Positions 26,942-36,900 of a DNA stretch of 64,000 bases are shown here, piece by piece; the first letter of the stretch is position 1, and every line of letters begins with the position of its first letter. Below the pieces are notes generated by a model. That model worked only from the letters and a program-made list of their open reading frames with translations. It ran no database searches and was not told the DNA's origin. Location of the stretch: positions 1 through 64,000 of the forward strand of contig NZ_NERU01000013.1 in the NCBI RefSeq assembly GCF_003063265.1, written 5' to 3'. This DNA is from Limnohabitans sp. WS1. Lineage in GTDB: Bacteria; Pseudomonadota; Gammaproteobacteria; Burkholderiales; Burkholderiaceae_C. The position numbers and the translations under genes are program-made.

Positions 26942-29116
26942 ATGAGCGCTCACACCATCCAATTCCTGCGCATGACGCATTTGCGCGGCCCCAACATCTG
27001 GACTTACCGTCCGGTGATTGAAGCCTTGATCGACATTGGCGATCTGGAAGACTGCCCCTCCAACACCCTGCCCGGTTTCAACGAGCGCCTGACGGCCTGG
27101 TTGCCGGGCTTGATCGAGCACCGCTGCAGTGTGGGCGAGCGCGGTGGCTTTCTCAAGCGACTCGAAGAAGGCACTTGGCCCGGACACGTTTTGGAGCACG
27201 TGGCACTGGAGTTGCAAACCCGCGCCGGCATGCAAACCGGTTTTGGCAAGGCCCGCGAAGCCGGTCCCCGTGGTGTTTACAAAGTGGTCATCCGCACACG
27301 GCACGAGGCCGTGAGCCGCGCCGCTTTGCACGCCGGACGTGACCTGATTTTGGCGGCCATCGATGACCGGCCATTTGATGTGCCGGGTGCCATTGCGCAA
27401 TTGGCCCAAATGGTCGACAGCCTGTGCATGGGCCCGAGCACGGCCAGCATTGTGGACGCTGCGGCCGACCGTGGCATACCGCACATTCGCCTGAACGATG
27501 GCAACTTGGTCCAGCTCGGTTATGGCCACCATCAGCGCCGCATCTGGACGGCCGAGACCGACCGCACCAGCGCGATTGCCGAGGGCATCTCGAAAGACAA
27601 AGACCTGACCAAGCAGCTGCTGACCATGTGCGGCGTGCCGGTTCCCGAGGGCCAGATTGTGGACAGCCCGGCAGCCGCGTGGGAAGCCGCCCAGGACGTG
27701 GGTTTGCCCGTGTGCGTCAAGCCCACCGATGGCAACCATGCGCGTGGCGTTTCGCTGGAATTGAGCCTGCAAGAGGACATCGAAGCGGCTTACGAGATTG
27801 CGCTGGCCGAGGGCAGCGAAGTGATTGTGGAGCGCTTTGTGCTGGGCGAAGAACACCGCCTCCTGGTGGTGGGTGAGCAAGTGGTGGCCGCCAACAAGGG
27901 CGAGACCGCCAGCGTCATCGGGGATGGCGTGCACACGGTGCGTGAACTGATCGAGTTGCAAATCAATTCAGATCCACGGCGCGGCGAAGAAGAAGACTTT
28001 CCGCTCGACACCATCCGGCTGGACGAGCACACCACTTCGGTGCTGGAACTCAAGCGCCAGGGCCTGAACGCCGAGAGCGTGCCCGAAAAGGGCCGCCAAG
28101 TTTTGGTCATGCGCACGGGCAATATGTCGATGGATGTGACCGACTTGGTACACCCCGATGTGGCCGCGCAAGCGGTGCTGGCTGCACGCGTGGTGGGCCT
28201 GGACATTGCCGGGGTTGATCTGGTAGCGCAAGACATTGGCAAACCCCTGGGGCCACAAGGCGGTGCCATCGTCGAGGTCAACGCAGGCCCGGGTCTGTTG
28301 ATGCACCTCAAGCCCGCCACGGGGCAAGCGCGTCCTGTGGGCCAGGCCATTGCCAACCACTTGTTCCAGCCCGAGCACAACGGGCGCATTCCGGTGGTGG
28401 GCATTTTGGGCGACGGTGACACCACCCGAATCGCCAAACTGCTGGCTTGGCTGATGCACTTGAAGGGCTGGCACACCGGTTTGTCGTGTGCCGATGGGCT
28501 GTTTTTGAACCAGCGCCAGCTGCAGGCCAAAAACGGCATGGATTGGGACGAAGCGCAGCGCTTGCTGATCAACCGGGGCGTTCAGGCGGCCGTGTTTGAG
28601 AGCAACGCACGTCATTTGCTGGCCCAAGGCCTGCCCTATGACCGCTGCTTGTTGGGCATTGTGACGGCCATGCCCAGTGCGCAGGGCCTGGACGATCTGT
28701 ACCCCGGCAGTGATGAAAAAATGCCGTCTTACATTCGCACCCAAGTCGATGTGGTGTTGCCCGAGGGGGCGGCTTTGCTGAACGCAGCCGACCCACAAGT
28801 GGCCGCCTTGGCGGCGCATTGCGACGGCAGCGTGATTTTTTATGCCGACGATGAACACAACGAGGTCTTGCAAGCCCATCGCAGCCAAGGCGGGCGCACG
28901 GGCTTTTGGCGCGAGGGCCAACTGGTGTTGGCCGAGGGCCGCAAAGAGCACCTGCTTTTGTCGGCCCAAAGGCCAGCCATTGCCCGTTTGCTGAAAAACG
29001 ACATTTTGCAGGCGCACGACATGCTGGTGGCCGCTTGTGCGGCTTGGGCGCTGGACATTGGCACCGACTTGATTCGGGCTGGCATCAAGAGCTATGGCAC
29101 CCCTGCTTCGGCCTGA
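26942..29116 (+). CDS. cphA': cyanophycin synthetase-like protein CphA', truncated M domain
   Basis: A 724-residue homologue of cyanophycin synthetase, about 130 residues shorter than the CphA that follows. The N domain and ATP-grasp domain are well conserved (KDKDLTKQLL, CVKPTDGNHARGVS, VEVNAGPGLLMHL). In the Mur-ligase-like domain the ATP loop near residue 489 reads GDGDTT, whereas CphA has GTNGKTT, so the P-loop lysine is missing. The Mur C-terminal lobe is largely absent. The ATP-grasp half may therefore work (Asp addition) while the Arg-adding half should not. First gene of a pair 31 bp apart. Confidence 0.9.
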   Translation: MSAHTIQFLRMTHLRGPNIWTYRPVIEALIDIGDLEDCPSNTLPGFNERLTAWLPGLIEHRCSVGERGGFLKRLEEGTWPGHVLEHVALELQTRAGMQTGFGKAREAGPRGVYKVVIRTRHEAVSRAALHAGRDLILAAIDDRPFDVPGAIAQLAQMVDSLCMGPSTASIVDAAADRGIPHIRLNDGNLVQLGYGHHQRRIWTAETDRTSAIAEGISKDKDLTKQLLTMCGVPVPEGQIVDSPAAAWEAAQDVGLPVCVKPTDGNHARGVSLELSLQEDIEAAYEIALAEGSEVIVERFVLGEEHRLLVVGEQVVAANKGETASVIGDGVHTVRELIELQINSDPRRGEEEDFPLDTIRLDEHTTSVLELKRQGLNAESVPEKGRQVLVMRTGNMSMDVTDLVHPDVAAQAVLAARVVGLDIAGVDLVAQDIGKPLGPQGGAIVEVNAGPGLLMHLKPATGQARPVGQAIANHLFQPEHNGRIPVVGILGDGDTTRIAKLLAWLMHLKGWHTGLSCADGLFLNQRQLQAKNGMDWDEAQRLLINRGVQAAVFESNARHLLAQGLPYDRCLLGIVTAMPSAQGLDDLYPGSDEKMPSYIRTQVDVVLPEGAALLNAADPQVAALAAHCDGSVIFYADDEHNEVLQAHRSQGGRTGFWREGQLVLAEGRKEHLLLSAQRPAIARLLKNDILQAHDMLVAACAAWALDIGTDLIRAGIKSYGTPASA

Positions 29117-29147
29117 AGCCGCGAACGAACCCCAGGAAAAACAGTTC

Positions 29148-31724
29148 ATGCAAGTCTCCCGTATTCGTGCTTTGCGTGGCCCCAACTTGTGGAGCCGCCA
29201 CACCGCCATTGAAGCCATCGTCAGCTGCTCGCCCGACGTGCATGGCTTGTCTGCCCAGCACCCCGTCGAACAACAGTTGCGGCGCATCTTTCCCGAAGTG
29301 GGCCCCTTTGACGGTCAGCGTCCCGGTGAAGCCGTGACCTTGGCACACGCCCTGGAAAAAGTCACCCTGGGGCTGCAAGCGCATGCGGGCTGCCCCGTGT
29401 CTTTCAGCCGCACCACCCCCACCGAAGAGCCCGGGGTGTTTCAGGTGGTCATTCAGTACACCGAAGAGGCCGTGGGCCGCTTGGCCCTGAAGCTGGCCGA
29501 TCAGCTGTGCCAAGCGGCCATCCAAGGCCTTGGTTTTGACCTGGAAGGTGCCATCGCGCAGTTGCACGAACTCGATGAAGATGTGCGCCTGGGGCCCTCC
29601 ACCGGGTCCATCGTGGACGCGGCCGTGGCCCGTGGCATCCCCATTCGCCGCCTGACCGACGGCAGCTTGGTGCAGTTTGGTTGGGGGGCCCAGCAGCGGC
29701 GAATCCAGGCCGCTGAAACCGACACCACCAGCGCGATTGCCGAATCGATTGCACAAGACAAAGACCTGACCAAGAGCCTCTTGCACGCTGCCGGTGTGCC
29801 CGTGCCCATGGGCCGCCCGGCCAAGACCGTGGACGAAGCCTGGGCGATTGCCCTGGAAGTGGGCTTGCCCGTGGTCGTTAAGCCCCAGGACGGCAACCAG
29901 GGCAAGGGCGTTTCGGTCAACATCACCGAACGTGCCGCCTTTGACAACGCCTACGCCACGGCCGAGCGCTACGGCACGGTGATGGTGGAAAAGTTCTTGC
30001 CCGGACACGACTACCGCCTGCTGGTGGTGGGCAACAAACTCGTGGCCGCGGCCAGGCGTGAGCCGCCCTTGGTGGTGGGCGACGGCAAGCACACCGTGCG
30101 TCAGCTGGTGGACCAGGTCAACGCCGACCCGCGCCGGGGTGATGGGCATTCGACCTCCTTGACCAAGATTCGTTTTGACGACATCGCCATTGGCCGCCTG
30201 CGGGCGCAAGACCTCGAACCCGAATCGGTGCCTGCCAAGGGCCGCCGCGTGATTTTGCGCAACAACGCCAACTTGTCGACCGGCGGCACCGCCACCGATG
30301 TGACCGACGACGTGCACCCCGAGGTGGCCGCGCGTGTGGTGGCTGCGGCCCAAATGGTGGGCGTGGACATTTGCGGCGTGGACGTGGTGTGCGAGTCGGT
30401 GTCGCGCCCACTCGAAGAACAAAACGGCGGCATCGTCGAAGTCAACGCTGCGCCGGGTTTGCGCATGCACATCAGCCCCTCGTTTGGCAAAGGCCGGGAC
30501 GTGGGCAACGCGGTCATTGACCACATGTTTCCCGACGGCGGTAACGGCCGTGTGCCCGTGATTGCCGTGACCGGCACCAACGGGAAAACTACCACCGTGC
30601 GCCTGACCGCCCATCTGCTCAAGGCCCAGGGCCTGCGTGTGGGCATGACCAACACCGACGGCGTGTACGTGAATGGCCGCCAGACCGATTCGGGCGACTG
30701 CAGCGGCCCCCGAAGTGCCCGCAACGTGCTCATGCACCCCGATGTGGATGCGGCCGTGTTCGAAACCGCACGCGGCGGTCTGCTGCGCGAAGGCCTGGCT
30801 TTTGACCGCTGCCAAGTGGCCATCGTGACCAACTTGGGTGCAGGTGACCATTTGGGCCTGAACTACATCACCACGCTCGAAGACCTGTTGGTGCTCAAGC
30901 GCGTGATTGTGCTCAACGTGGCCCAAACCGGCATGGCCGTGCTCAATGCCAACGACCCGGCCGTGGTGGCCATGGCGCGGCACTGCCCGGGCGATGTGAC
31001 GTTTTTTGCGCTCGACGCCAACCACCCCGTGTTGGCCACACACCGGGCGCAGGGCAAGCGCGTGGTCTATGTGGAAGACGGCGCCATCGTGGCCCAAAAA
31101 GGCAAACAGGTTTTTCGCATTCCTTTGAGCGAAGTGCCTTTGACACGACAAGGTCAGATCGGATTTCAAACTGAAAACGTGCTGGCCTCGGTGGGCGCGG
31201 CCTGGGCCGTGAACGTGCACTGGGATGCCATTGCACAAGGCCTGGCCACCTTCATCAGCGACATTCAGGGTGTGCCCGGGCGCTTTAACGTGTTCGACTA
31301 CAAAGGCGCGACCCTGATTGCCGATTACGGCCACAACCCCGACGCCATCGCGGCTTTGGTTCAGGCGGTGGACAACATGCCTGCCAAAAAACGGGTGGTG
31401 GTGATCAGCGGCGCTGGCGACCGGCGCGACCAGGACATCCGGGACCAGACGCAAATTCTGGGCAAAGCCTTTGACGATGTGTTGCTGTACCAAGACGCCT
31501 GCCAGCGTGGCCGCGAAGACGGCGAGGTGCTGGGCTTGCTGCGCGAGGGTTTGCAAGGTGCACTGCGCACCACCCATGTGCAAGACATTCAGGGCGAGTT
31601 CAACGCCATCGACATCGCCCTGTCACGCCTGTCACCCGGCGACCTGTGCCTGATCCTGATCGACCAAGTGGAAGAGGCTTTGGCCTACATCACCGAAAAA
31701 GTCAAAGCCAGCAAGGCCAACTGA
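29148..31724 (+). CDS. cphA: cyanophycin synthetase
   Basis: An 858-residue enzyme that polymerises Asp and Arg into cyanophycin, a nitrogen, carbon and energy store. It has an N-terminal domain, an ATP-grasp domain (about 215-470; KDKDLTKSLL, VVKPQDGNQGKGVSV, VEVNAAPGLRMHI) that adds Asp, and a Mur-ligase-like domain. The intact P-loop GTNGKTTTVRL near residue 472 belongs to the latter, which adds Arg to the side chain. The ATG at 29148 is preferred to an earlier in-frame start because AGGA lies upstream. No cyanophycinase is visible in the window. A REP array follows. Confidence 0.95.
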   Translation: MQVSRIRALRGPNLWSRHTAIEAIVSCSPDVHGLSAQHPVEQQLRRIFPEVGPFDGQRPGEAVTLAHALEKVTLGLQAHAGCPVSFSRTTPTEEPGVFQVVIQYTEEAVGRLALKLADQLCQAAIQGLGFDLEGAIAQLHELDEDVRLGPSTGSIVDAAVARGIPIRRLTDGSLVQFGWGAQQRRIQAAETDTTSAIAESIAQDKDLTKSLLHAAGVPVPMGRPAKTVDEAWAIALEVGLPVVVKPQDGNQGKGVSVNITERAAFDNAYATAERYGTVMVEKFLPGHDYRLLVVGNKLVAAARREPPLVVGDGKHTVRQLVDQVNADPRRGDGHSTSLTKIRFDDIAIGRLRAQDLEPESVPAKGRRVILRNNANLSTGGTATDVTDDVHPEVAARVVAAAQMVGVDICGVDVVCESVSRPLEEQNGGIVEVNAAPGLRMHISPSFGKGRDVGNAVIDHMFPDGGNGRVPVIAVTGTNGKTTTVRLTAHLLKAQGLRVGMTNTDGVYVNGRQTDSGDCSGPRSARNVLMHPDVDAAVFETARGGLLREGLAFDRCQVAIVTNLGAGDHLGLNYITTLEDLLVLKRVIVLNVAQTGMAVLNANDPAVVAMARHCPGDVTFFALDANHPVLATHRAQGKRVVYVEDGAIVAQKGKQVFRIPLSEVPLTRQGQIGFQTENVLASVGAAWAVNVHWDAIAQGLATFISDIQGVPGRFNVFDYKGATLIADYGHNPDAIAALVQAVDNMPAKKRVVVISGAGDRRDQDIRDQTQILGKAFDDVLLYQDACQRGREDGEVLGLLREGLQGALRTTHVQDIQGEFNAIDIALSRLSPGDLCLILIDQVEEALAYITEKVKASKAN

Positions 31725-31746
31725 ACCCTGCGCTGTTGGTTTTTTG

Positions 31747-32465
31747 TAGAAGCCCCGCCCCCGTGGACGATGCATTTCCCCTTTGTGGGAGCCCCACCCC
31801 CGGGGCGATGCATTTCCCCTTTGTGGGAGCCCCGCCCCCGGGGCGATGGGTCGTGGTCTGCGAGGCTTTTCGCGACGAGGGCGTCGCTCCTACAGGGGAC
31901 TTCCCTTGTGGGAGCCCCGCCCTCGGGGCGATGGGTGGTGGTCTGCAAGGCTTGATCGCGACGAGGGCGTCGCTCCTACAGGGGACTTCCCTTGTGGAAG
32001 CCCCGCCCCCGGGGCGATGGGTGGTGGTCTGCAAGGCTTGATCGCGACGAGGGCGTCGCTCCTACAGGGGACTGCCCTTGTGGAAGCCCCGCCCCCGGGG
32101 CGATGGGTGGTGGTCTGCAAGGCTTGATCGCGACGAGGGCGTCGCTCCTACAGGGGACTTCCCTTGTGGAAGCCCCGCCCCCGGGGCGATGGGTGGTGGT
32201 CTGCAAGGCTTGATCGCGACGAGGGCGTCGCTCCTACAGGGGACTGCCCTTGTGGAAGCCCCGCCCCCGGGGCGATGGGTGGTGGTCTGCAAGGCTTGAT
32301 CGCGACGAGGGCGTCGCTCCTACAGGGGACTTCCCTTGTGGAAGCCCCGCCCCCGGGGCGATGGGTGGTGGTCTGCAAGGCTTGATCGCGACGAGGGCGT
32401 CGCTCCTACAGGGGACTTCCCTTGTGGGAGCCCCGCCCCCGGGGCGATGGGTGGTGGTCTGCGAG
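31747..32465. repeat. REP-like array with near-identical 86-bp units
   Basis: Two short degenerate units are followed by about seven almost identical 86-bp units. Each carries GTGG(A/G)AGCCCCG, CCCCGGGGCGATGG, a GTGGTCTGCAAGGC spacer and GCGACGAGGGCGTCGC arms. Successive units differ by ACTTCCC or ACTGCCC in the order T,T,G,T,G,T,T, which suggests recent tandem expansion of a two-unit block. It fills the whole 745-bp gap after cphA and reaches the acyltransferase stop. Confidence 0.95.
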
Positions 32466-32470
32466 GGTGA

Positions 32471-33694
32471 TCAAGGCTTGGCCAAAGCTACACTGGCGAT
32501 GAACAGACCCGTCCACACCCACCATCGCCCCCAAGTAGGTGCATGCCGCTCCACCCCGTAGTAGAGCCCTGCGCCCATGAGCAAAGACAAGGTCAGTGAT
32601 GCCAACATGCCCAAAGCGTTGGCCCACAGCACCCCAGGCCACAGCGCCGTGACCCCTGCACTGACGGCCAAGCTCACCCCAAAATGGATCAAAAACACCG
32701 AATAAGACACGGTGGACAGCCACACCACGGCACGACCCAACCAGGCCAGTCCGGGCCGTCTGGCCGACAGTTCTTGGAGAGCTTGACCCGACAAGATGGC
32801 CGCAGGCACGGCCATCAACACAGCCGACACGGCAAAGGCGAGCCCCATTCGCAAGCGAGGCCCCATCACCCACGCCACAACGCCCATGGCCAAAAATATC
32901 ACCCAGATGACCCTGCGCTGAGTGTGTGCAGGGGGTTGTGAATCGGTCTCGGGCCAAGGGCGATGAAGTGACTGCCGAGCCTCCCAAGCCAGCAAGCCCA
33001 GGCCATAAGAGCCAAAGAAGTAAATGCCGTGGTCGTCCAAATCGGTATGAAGGTTCCACCACCACCACGATGCGCAGGTCAAGCCCAACCACACGGCCCT
33101 GCGCAAGGCATGCACCGAAGGCGTCCCCCACGTCAGAGGCCAAAACTTCAGGGCCACCACACTGAGCAAGGTCATGGCGTACAACTGAAAGTCAATCGCC
33201 ACGTACCAAATGCCCGCCGACAAAGCCTCCATGTCCAGCACATGCTGCAACAGTGCAAGGTGTGCCAAGGCCTGCCCCCAAGCAGGCGGGGCTGACAAAC
33301 TGGCATGCTGAAATTCTGGCCGCACCCATTCCGTGACGCACACGGTGAAACTGAACGCCGCCAGCAAGGGGATGGCCAAACGCAAATAGCGCTGCAGCAC
33401 CAGTTTCAAAGCCTCGGGCAGCGCCAGTGACTCCAGCCGCGACAAACTGCCAGCCGTCAAAAATCCCGCACACACCAAAAACAACTGCACGGCCAAGCGG
33501 CCATGGTCATACAGCCAACTCACCAGCGCAGGCCAAGCACGGGCCACCACGTCCGACATGGGGCCATAAAAAGCCATGTGGTGCAAAACGATCAAGAGGC
33601 AACCGACGGCCTTGAACGTGTCGATCAAAAAAGAGCGCCCCGTAGGGCGCTGAGCTGCGGTGCTGGACACCGCGTGGGTTTGGGCGCCCGGCAA
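32471..33694 (-). CDS. acyltransferase family 3 membrane protein
   Basis: A 407-residue polytopic membrane protein of the acyltransferase-3 family. About ten hydrophobic helices are present, with the family HH pair in VLHHMAFYGPMSD near residue 37 and the IYFFGSYGLGLLAWE loop. Such enzymes O-acylate extracellular polysaccharide, peptidoglycan or lipids. There is no ATG before the domain. A TTG at 33694 with AAGG seven bases upstream is the best start, but a terminator-like stem lies inside the first 23 codons, and a TTG at 33628 is an alternative giving 385 residues. Confidence 0.78.
   Translation of the reverse strand: MPGAQTHAVSSTAAQRPTGRSFLIDTFKAVGCLLIVLHHMAFYGPMSDVVARAWPALVSWLYDHGRLAVQLFLVCAGFLTAGSLSRLESLALPEALKLVLQRYLRLAIPLLAAFSFTVCVTEWVRPEFQHASLSAPPAWGQALAHLALLQHVLDMEALSAGIWYVAIDFQLYAMTLLSVVALKFWPLTWGTPSVHALRRAVWLGLTCASWWWWNLHTDLDDHGIYFFGSYGLGLLAWEARQSLHRPWPETDSQPPAHTQRRVIWVIFLAMGVVAWVMGPRLRMGLAFAVSAVLMAVPAAILSGQALQELSARRPGLAWLGRAVVWLSTVSYSVFLIHFGVSLAVSAGVTALWPGVLWANALGMLASLTLSLLMGAGLYYGVERHAPTWGRWWVWTGLFIASVALAKP
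33627..33651 (-). terminator. terminator-like stem inside the acyltransferase 5' end
   Basis: Read on the minus strand: AGCGCCC, four-base loop, GGGCGCT, then C and six T. It is a good rho-independent terminator for the nitronate monooxygenase transcript, or an attenuator for the acyltransferase. Confidence 0.75.
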
Positions 33695-33717
33695 AGCTCA
33701 GCCTTGCACCAGGGCCA

Positions 33718-34671
33718 TCAGAGCGCCAAACGGGCGCGAGCAGCTTGGTACTGCGCCTTGAACTGGGCCACCAGATCGGCCGTGCTTTGAACCGACTGGA
33801 TCGCGCCAATGCCCTGACCACAGCCCCAGATGTCTTTCCAGGCTTTTTTGGCGTCACCGCCAAAGTTCATCTTGCTGGGGTCGGACTCGGGCAAGTTCTC
33901 GGGGTCCAGGCCCGCTGCGCGAATCGATGGAGCCAGGTAGTTGCCGTGCACGCCGGTAAACAGATTGCTGTAGACGATGTCGTCCGAGTTGCTGTCCACA
34001 ATGGCTTGTTTGTAGTCTTCGGCCGCACGCGCTTCGTGCGTGGCAATGAAAGCTGAGCCGATGTAAGCAAAGTCCGCGCCCATGGCTTGCGCCGCCAAAA
34101 TCGCGTCGCCCGTGGCGATCGAACCGGACAAGGCCACCGGGCCATCGAACCATTGACGAATTTCCTGAATCAAAGCGAACGGGCTTTTGACACCCGCATG
34201 GCCACCAGCACCTGCGGCCACGGCGATCAAGCCGTCTGCGCCCTTTTCGATGGCTTTGTGCGCGTGTTTGTTGTTGATGATGTCGTGCAGCACCACGCCG
34301 CCATAGCTGTGGGCGGCGGCGTTGATTTCTTCGCGAGCGCCCAGCGAGGTGATGATGATCGGCACCTTGTATTTCACGCACATGGCCATGTCGTGCTCCA
34401 ACCGGTCGTTGCTCTTGTGCACGATCTGGTTGATGGCAAAGGGCGCAGCGGGCTTGTCGGGGTTGGCGGCGTTGTAGGCGGCCAGGGCTTCGGTGATTTC
34501 GATCAACCACTCTTCAAGTTGCGCAGCTGGACGGGCGTTCAAAGCGGGCATGGAGCCCACAATGCCCGCCTTGCACTGCTCAATGACCAGCTTGGGGTTG
34601 CTGATGATGAACAAAGGTGAAGCGATGGCAGGGAAAGGCAGGTTCGCCAGAACCGGGGGCAACTTGGACAT
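33718..34671 (-). CDS. nitronate monooxygenase (2-nitropropane dioxygenase family)
   Basis: A 317-residue FMN-dependent TIM-barrel enzyme. The sequence runs from FPAIASPLFIISNP at the N-terminus, through VAAGAGGHAG near residue 153 and SGSIATGDAILAAQAMGADFAYIGSAF (quoted in part) to the phosphate-binding region. It oxidises alkyl nitronates such as propionate-3-nitronate, giving detoxification. Class I-like members are common in Burkholderiales next to acyl-CoA dehydrogenase genes, as here. A clear CAGGAG precedes the ATG. Confidence 0.88.
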   Translation of the reverse strand: MSKLPPVLANLPFPAIASPLFIISNPKLVIEQCKAGIVGSMPALNARPAAQLEEWLIEITEALAAYNAANPDKPAAPFAINQIVHKSNDRLEHDMAMCVKYKVPIIITSLGAREEINAAAHSYGGVVLHDIINNKHAHKAIEKGADGLIAVAAGAGGHAGVKSPFALIQEIRQWFDGPVALSGSIATGDAILAAQAMGADFAYIGSAFIATHEARAAEDYKQAIVDSNSDDIVYSNLFTGVHGNYLAPSIRAAGLDPENLPESDPSKMNFGGDAKKAWKDIWGCGQGIGAIQSVQSTADLVAQFKAQYQAARARLAL

Positions 34672-34756
34672 GAAGTCTCCTGAAAAATATCGGTCTATTG
34701 TGAGAGAACAAAGGCATCAAACGGTGTCGGCGCGGCGACAAGTCGGCAATCAGCGG

Positions 34757-35025
34757 CCTCGCCGCGATGGAGCCTTGCAGAGAACCCCCCATCGCCCCGA
34801 GGGCGGGGCTCCTACACAAATCCTGTTACATGAATGCATTTGTTGTAGGAGCGGCGCCCTCGCCGCGATGGAGCCTTGCAGAGCATCGCCCCATCGCCCC
34901 AAGGACGGGGCTCCTACAAAAATCCTGTTCCATGAACGCATTTTTGTAGGAGCGGCGCCCTCGCCGCGATGGAGCCTTGCAGAGCACCCCCCATCGCCCC
35001 GAGGGCGGGGCTCCTGCACAGATAC
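34757..35025. repeat. REP-like cluster with GCGGCG arms
   Basis: Three pairs of units, one arm type reading GTAGGAGCGGCGCCCTCG then CCGCGATGG and the other CCCCGAGGGCGGGGCTCC. The spacers CTTGCAGAGCA and AATCCTGTT.CATGAA recur. This arm variant differs from the other arrays in the window. It fills the 360-bp gap between nitronate monooxygenase and acyl-CoA dehydrogenase genes. Confidence 0.9.
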
Positions 35026-35034
35026 AGCCCGGGA

Positions 35035-36825
35035 TCAGAACGCGTCGAGCGCCATCGCGGTCACGCTGCCTGCGCCTTCGACAATGCTGTCGCGGATGCC
35101 GGGGGCCTTGGACAGGATGTGGTCAGCGTAAAAACGCGCGGTGGTGACCTTGGCAGCCATGAAGGCGGCGTCTTGGGCTTGTGCTTCGGGTGTCAGGGCC
35201 ACCAACAAGGCGCGGCCCATTTGCCAACCGGCCATCAGGTTACCCGCCAGCATGAGGTAAGGCACGCTGCCAGCGAACACGTCGTTGGGGTGGGCCTTGG
35301 TGTTGCCCGCCACAAACTCGACCACGTCCACAAAAGCTTCGCGGGCGGCTTTGAGGCGACGGGCCACGGCCTGTGCATCGGCGTTGCCAGAAGCGGCCAA
35401 TTCGCTTTCGGTTTGCGCCACCTGCCCAGCCAGCGCCTTGGCGGTCTGGCCACCGTCACGGGCGGTTTTCCGGCCCACCAAGTCGTTGGCCTGGATGGCG
35501 GTGGTGCCTTCGTAAATCGTCAGGATCTTGGCGTCGCGGTAGTACTGCGCAGCACCTGTTTCCTCGATGAAGCCCATGCCGCCGTGCACTTGCACGCCCA
35601 GGCTGGTGACTTCCAGGCTCATCTCGGTGCTGTAGCCCTTGACCAGCGGCACCATGAATTCATAAAAAGCCTGGTTTTGCTTGCGCACCTCGGCATCAGG
35701 GTGGTGGTGCGAAGCGTCATACGCAGCAGCAGCCGTGGCCGCCATGGCGCGGCAGCCTTCGGTGTAGGCGCGCATGGTCATTAGCATGCGGCGCACATCG
35801 GGGTGGTGAATGATGGGGCCAGCAGCGGGCAAGCTGCCGTCCACCGGGCGGCTTTGCACGCGGTCACGGGCGTACTGCACAGCACGCTGGTAAGAGCGCT
35901 CGGCAATCGCGATGCCCTGCACACCCACCGCATAACGGGCGGCGTTCATCATGATGAACATGTACTCAAGGCCGCGGTTTTCCTGACCCACCAAAAAGCC
36001 CACGCCACCACCGTGGTCGCCGAACTGCAGCACGGCTGTGGGGCTGGCCTTGATGCCCATCTTGTGCTCGATGCTCACGCAGTGCACGTCGTTGCGATCG
36101 CCCAATGAACCATCGGCCTTGACCATGAATTTGGGCACCACAAACAGGCTGATGCCTTTGACGCCTTCGGGTGCGCCCACCACGCGGGCCAGCACCAGGT
36201 GCACGATGTTTTCGGCCATGTCGTGCTCACCGTAGGTGATGTAGATCTTGGTGCCGAAAATCTTGTAAGTGCCATCGGGCTGGGGCTCGGCGCGGGTGCG
36301 CACGGCGGCCAGGTCCGAGCCGGCTTGCGGCTCGGTCAAGTTCATGGTGCCGGTCCACTGGCCGGAGATCAACTTTTCCAAGTAAGTGGCTTTGAGCTCA
36401 TCGGAACCCGCGGTCAGCAGCGCTTCGATCGCACCGTCGGTGAGCAAGGGGCACAGCGCAAAGGCCATGTTGGCCGAGTTGAGCATTTCGCCGCAAGCCG
36501 CGCCAATGGTTTTGGGCAAGCCTTGACCACCAAAGTCGGCCGGGTGCTGCAGGCCTTGCCAGCCGCCTTCGGCGTACTGCTGATAAGCCTCTTTGAAACC
36601 AGGGGTGGTGGTCACGCCGCTGCCGTTGTGGAAGGACGGGTTCTTGTCGCCTTCCCAGTTCAGGGGCGAGATCACGTCCTGGTTGAGCTTGGCGCACTCC
36701 TCGAGCACGGCTTGGGCGGTTTCCAGGCCCGCGTCTTCAAAGCCGGGAATCTGCGCGATCTGATCAATGCGGGCCAAATGCTCAATGTTGAAAAGCATGT
36801 CCTTGAGGGGTGCGATGTAGCTCAT
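35035..36825 (-). CDS. acyl-CoA dehydrogenase with C-terminal domain (DmdC-like)
   Basis: A 596-residue FAD-dependent acyl-CoA dehydrogenase of the enlarged type. [13 protein letters not shown] near residue 156, [14 protein letters not shown] near 262 and [16 protein letters not shown] near 450 mark the FAD and substrate region, followed by a C-terminal helical domain. Homologues act on 3-methylmercaptopropionyl-CoA or other short and branched acyl-CoAs. It lies downstream of etfBA, its likely electron acceptor, on the same strand, separated by a terminator-like stem. It is distinct from the 572-residue paralogue at 11.4 kb. Confidence 0.92.
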   Translation of the reverse strand: MSYIAPLKDMLFNIEHLARIDQIAQIPGFEDAGLETAQAVLEECAKLNQDVISPLNWEGDKNPSFHNGSGVTTTPGFKEAYQQYAEGGWQGLQHPADFGGQGLPKTIGAACGEMLNSANMAFALCPLLTDGAIEALLTAGSDELKATYLEKLISGQWTGTMNLTEPQAGSDLAAVRTRAEPQPDGTYKIFGTKIYITYGEHDMAENIVHLVLARVVGAPEGVKGISLFVVPKFMVKADGSLGDRNDVHCVSIEHKMGIKASPTAVLQFGDHGGGVGFLVGQENRGLEYMFIMMNAARYAVGVQGIAIAERSYQRAVQYARDRVQSRPVDGSLPAAGPIIHHPDVRRMLMTMRAYTEGCRAMAATAAAAYDASHHHPDAEVRKQNQAFYEFMVPLVKGYSTEMSLEVTSLGVQVHGGMGFIEETGAAQYYRDAKILTIYEGTTAIQANDLVGRKTARDGGQTAKALAGQVAQTESELAASGNADAQAVARRLKAAREAFVDVVEFVAGNTKAHPNDVFAGSVPYLMLAGNLMAGWQMGRALLVALTPEAQAQDAAFMAAKVTTARFYADHILSKAPGIRDSIVEGAGSVTAMALDAF

Positions 36826-36856
36826 GAAAGTCTCCAGTCAGTCGGGGTTCAGGTAC

Positions 36857-36885
36857 AAAAAAGACCTCTCGCGGAGGCCTTTTTT
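36857..36885 (-). terminator. bidirectional terminator-like stem after etfA
   Basis: AGACCTC and GAGGCCT pair with one wobble around TCGCG, flanked by A on the left and T on the right, so it can act on either strand. It lies between the etfA stop and the acyl-CoA dehydrogenase start. Confidence 0.75.
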
Positions 36886-36900
36886 GCTGTGGTCAATGGG

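Noticed and set aside
29085..31583. 832-codon open frame antisense to cphA
   Set aside because: It is a mirror of codon bias in a GC-rich gene; cphA on the plus strand has full domain support. The same applies to the long antisense frames over fcs, dnaK, the acyl-CoA dehydrogenases and the ABC exporter.
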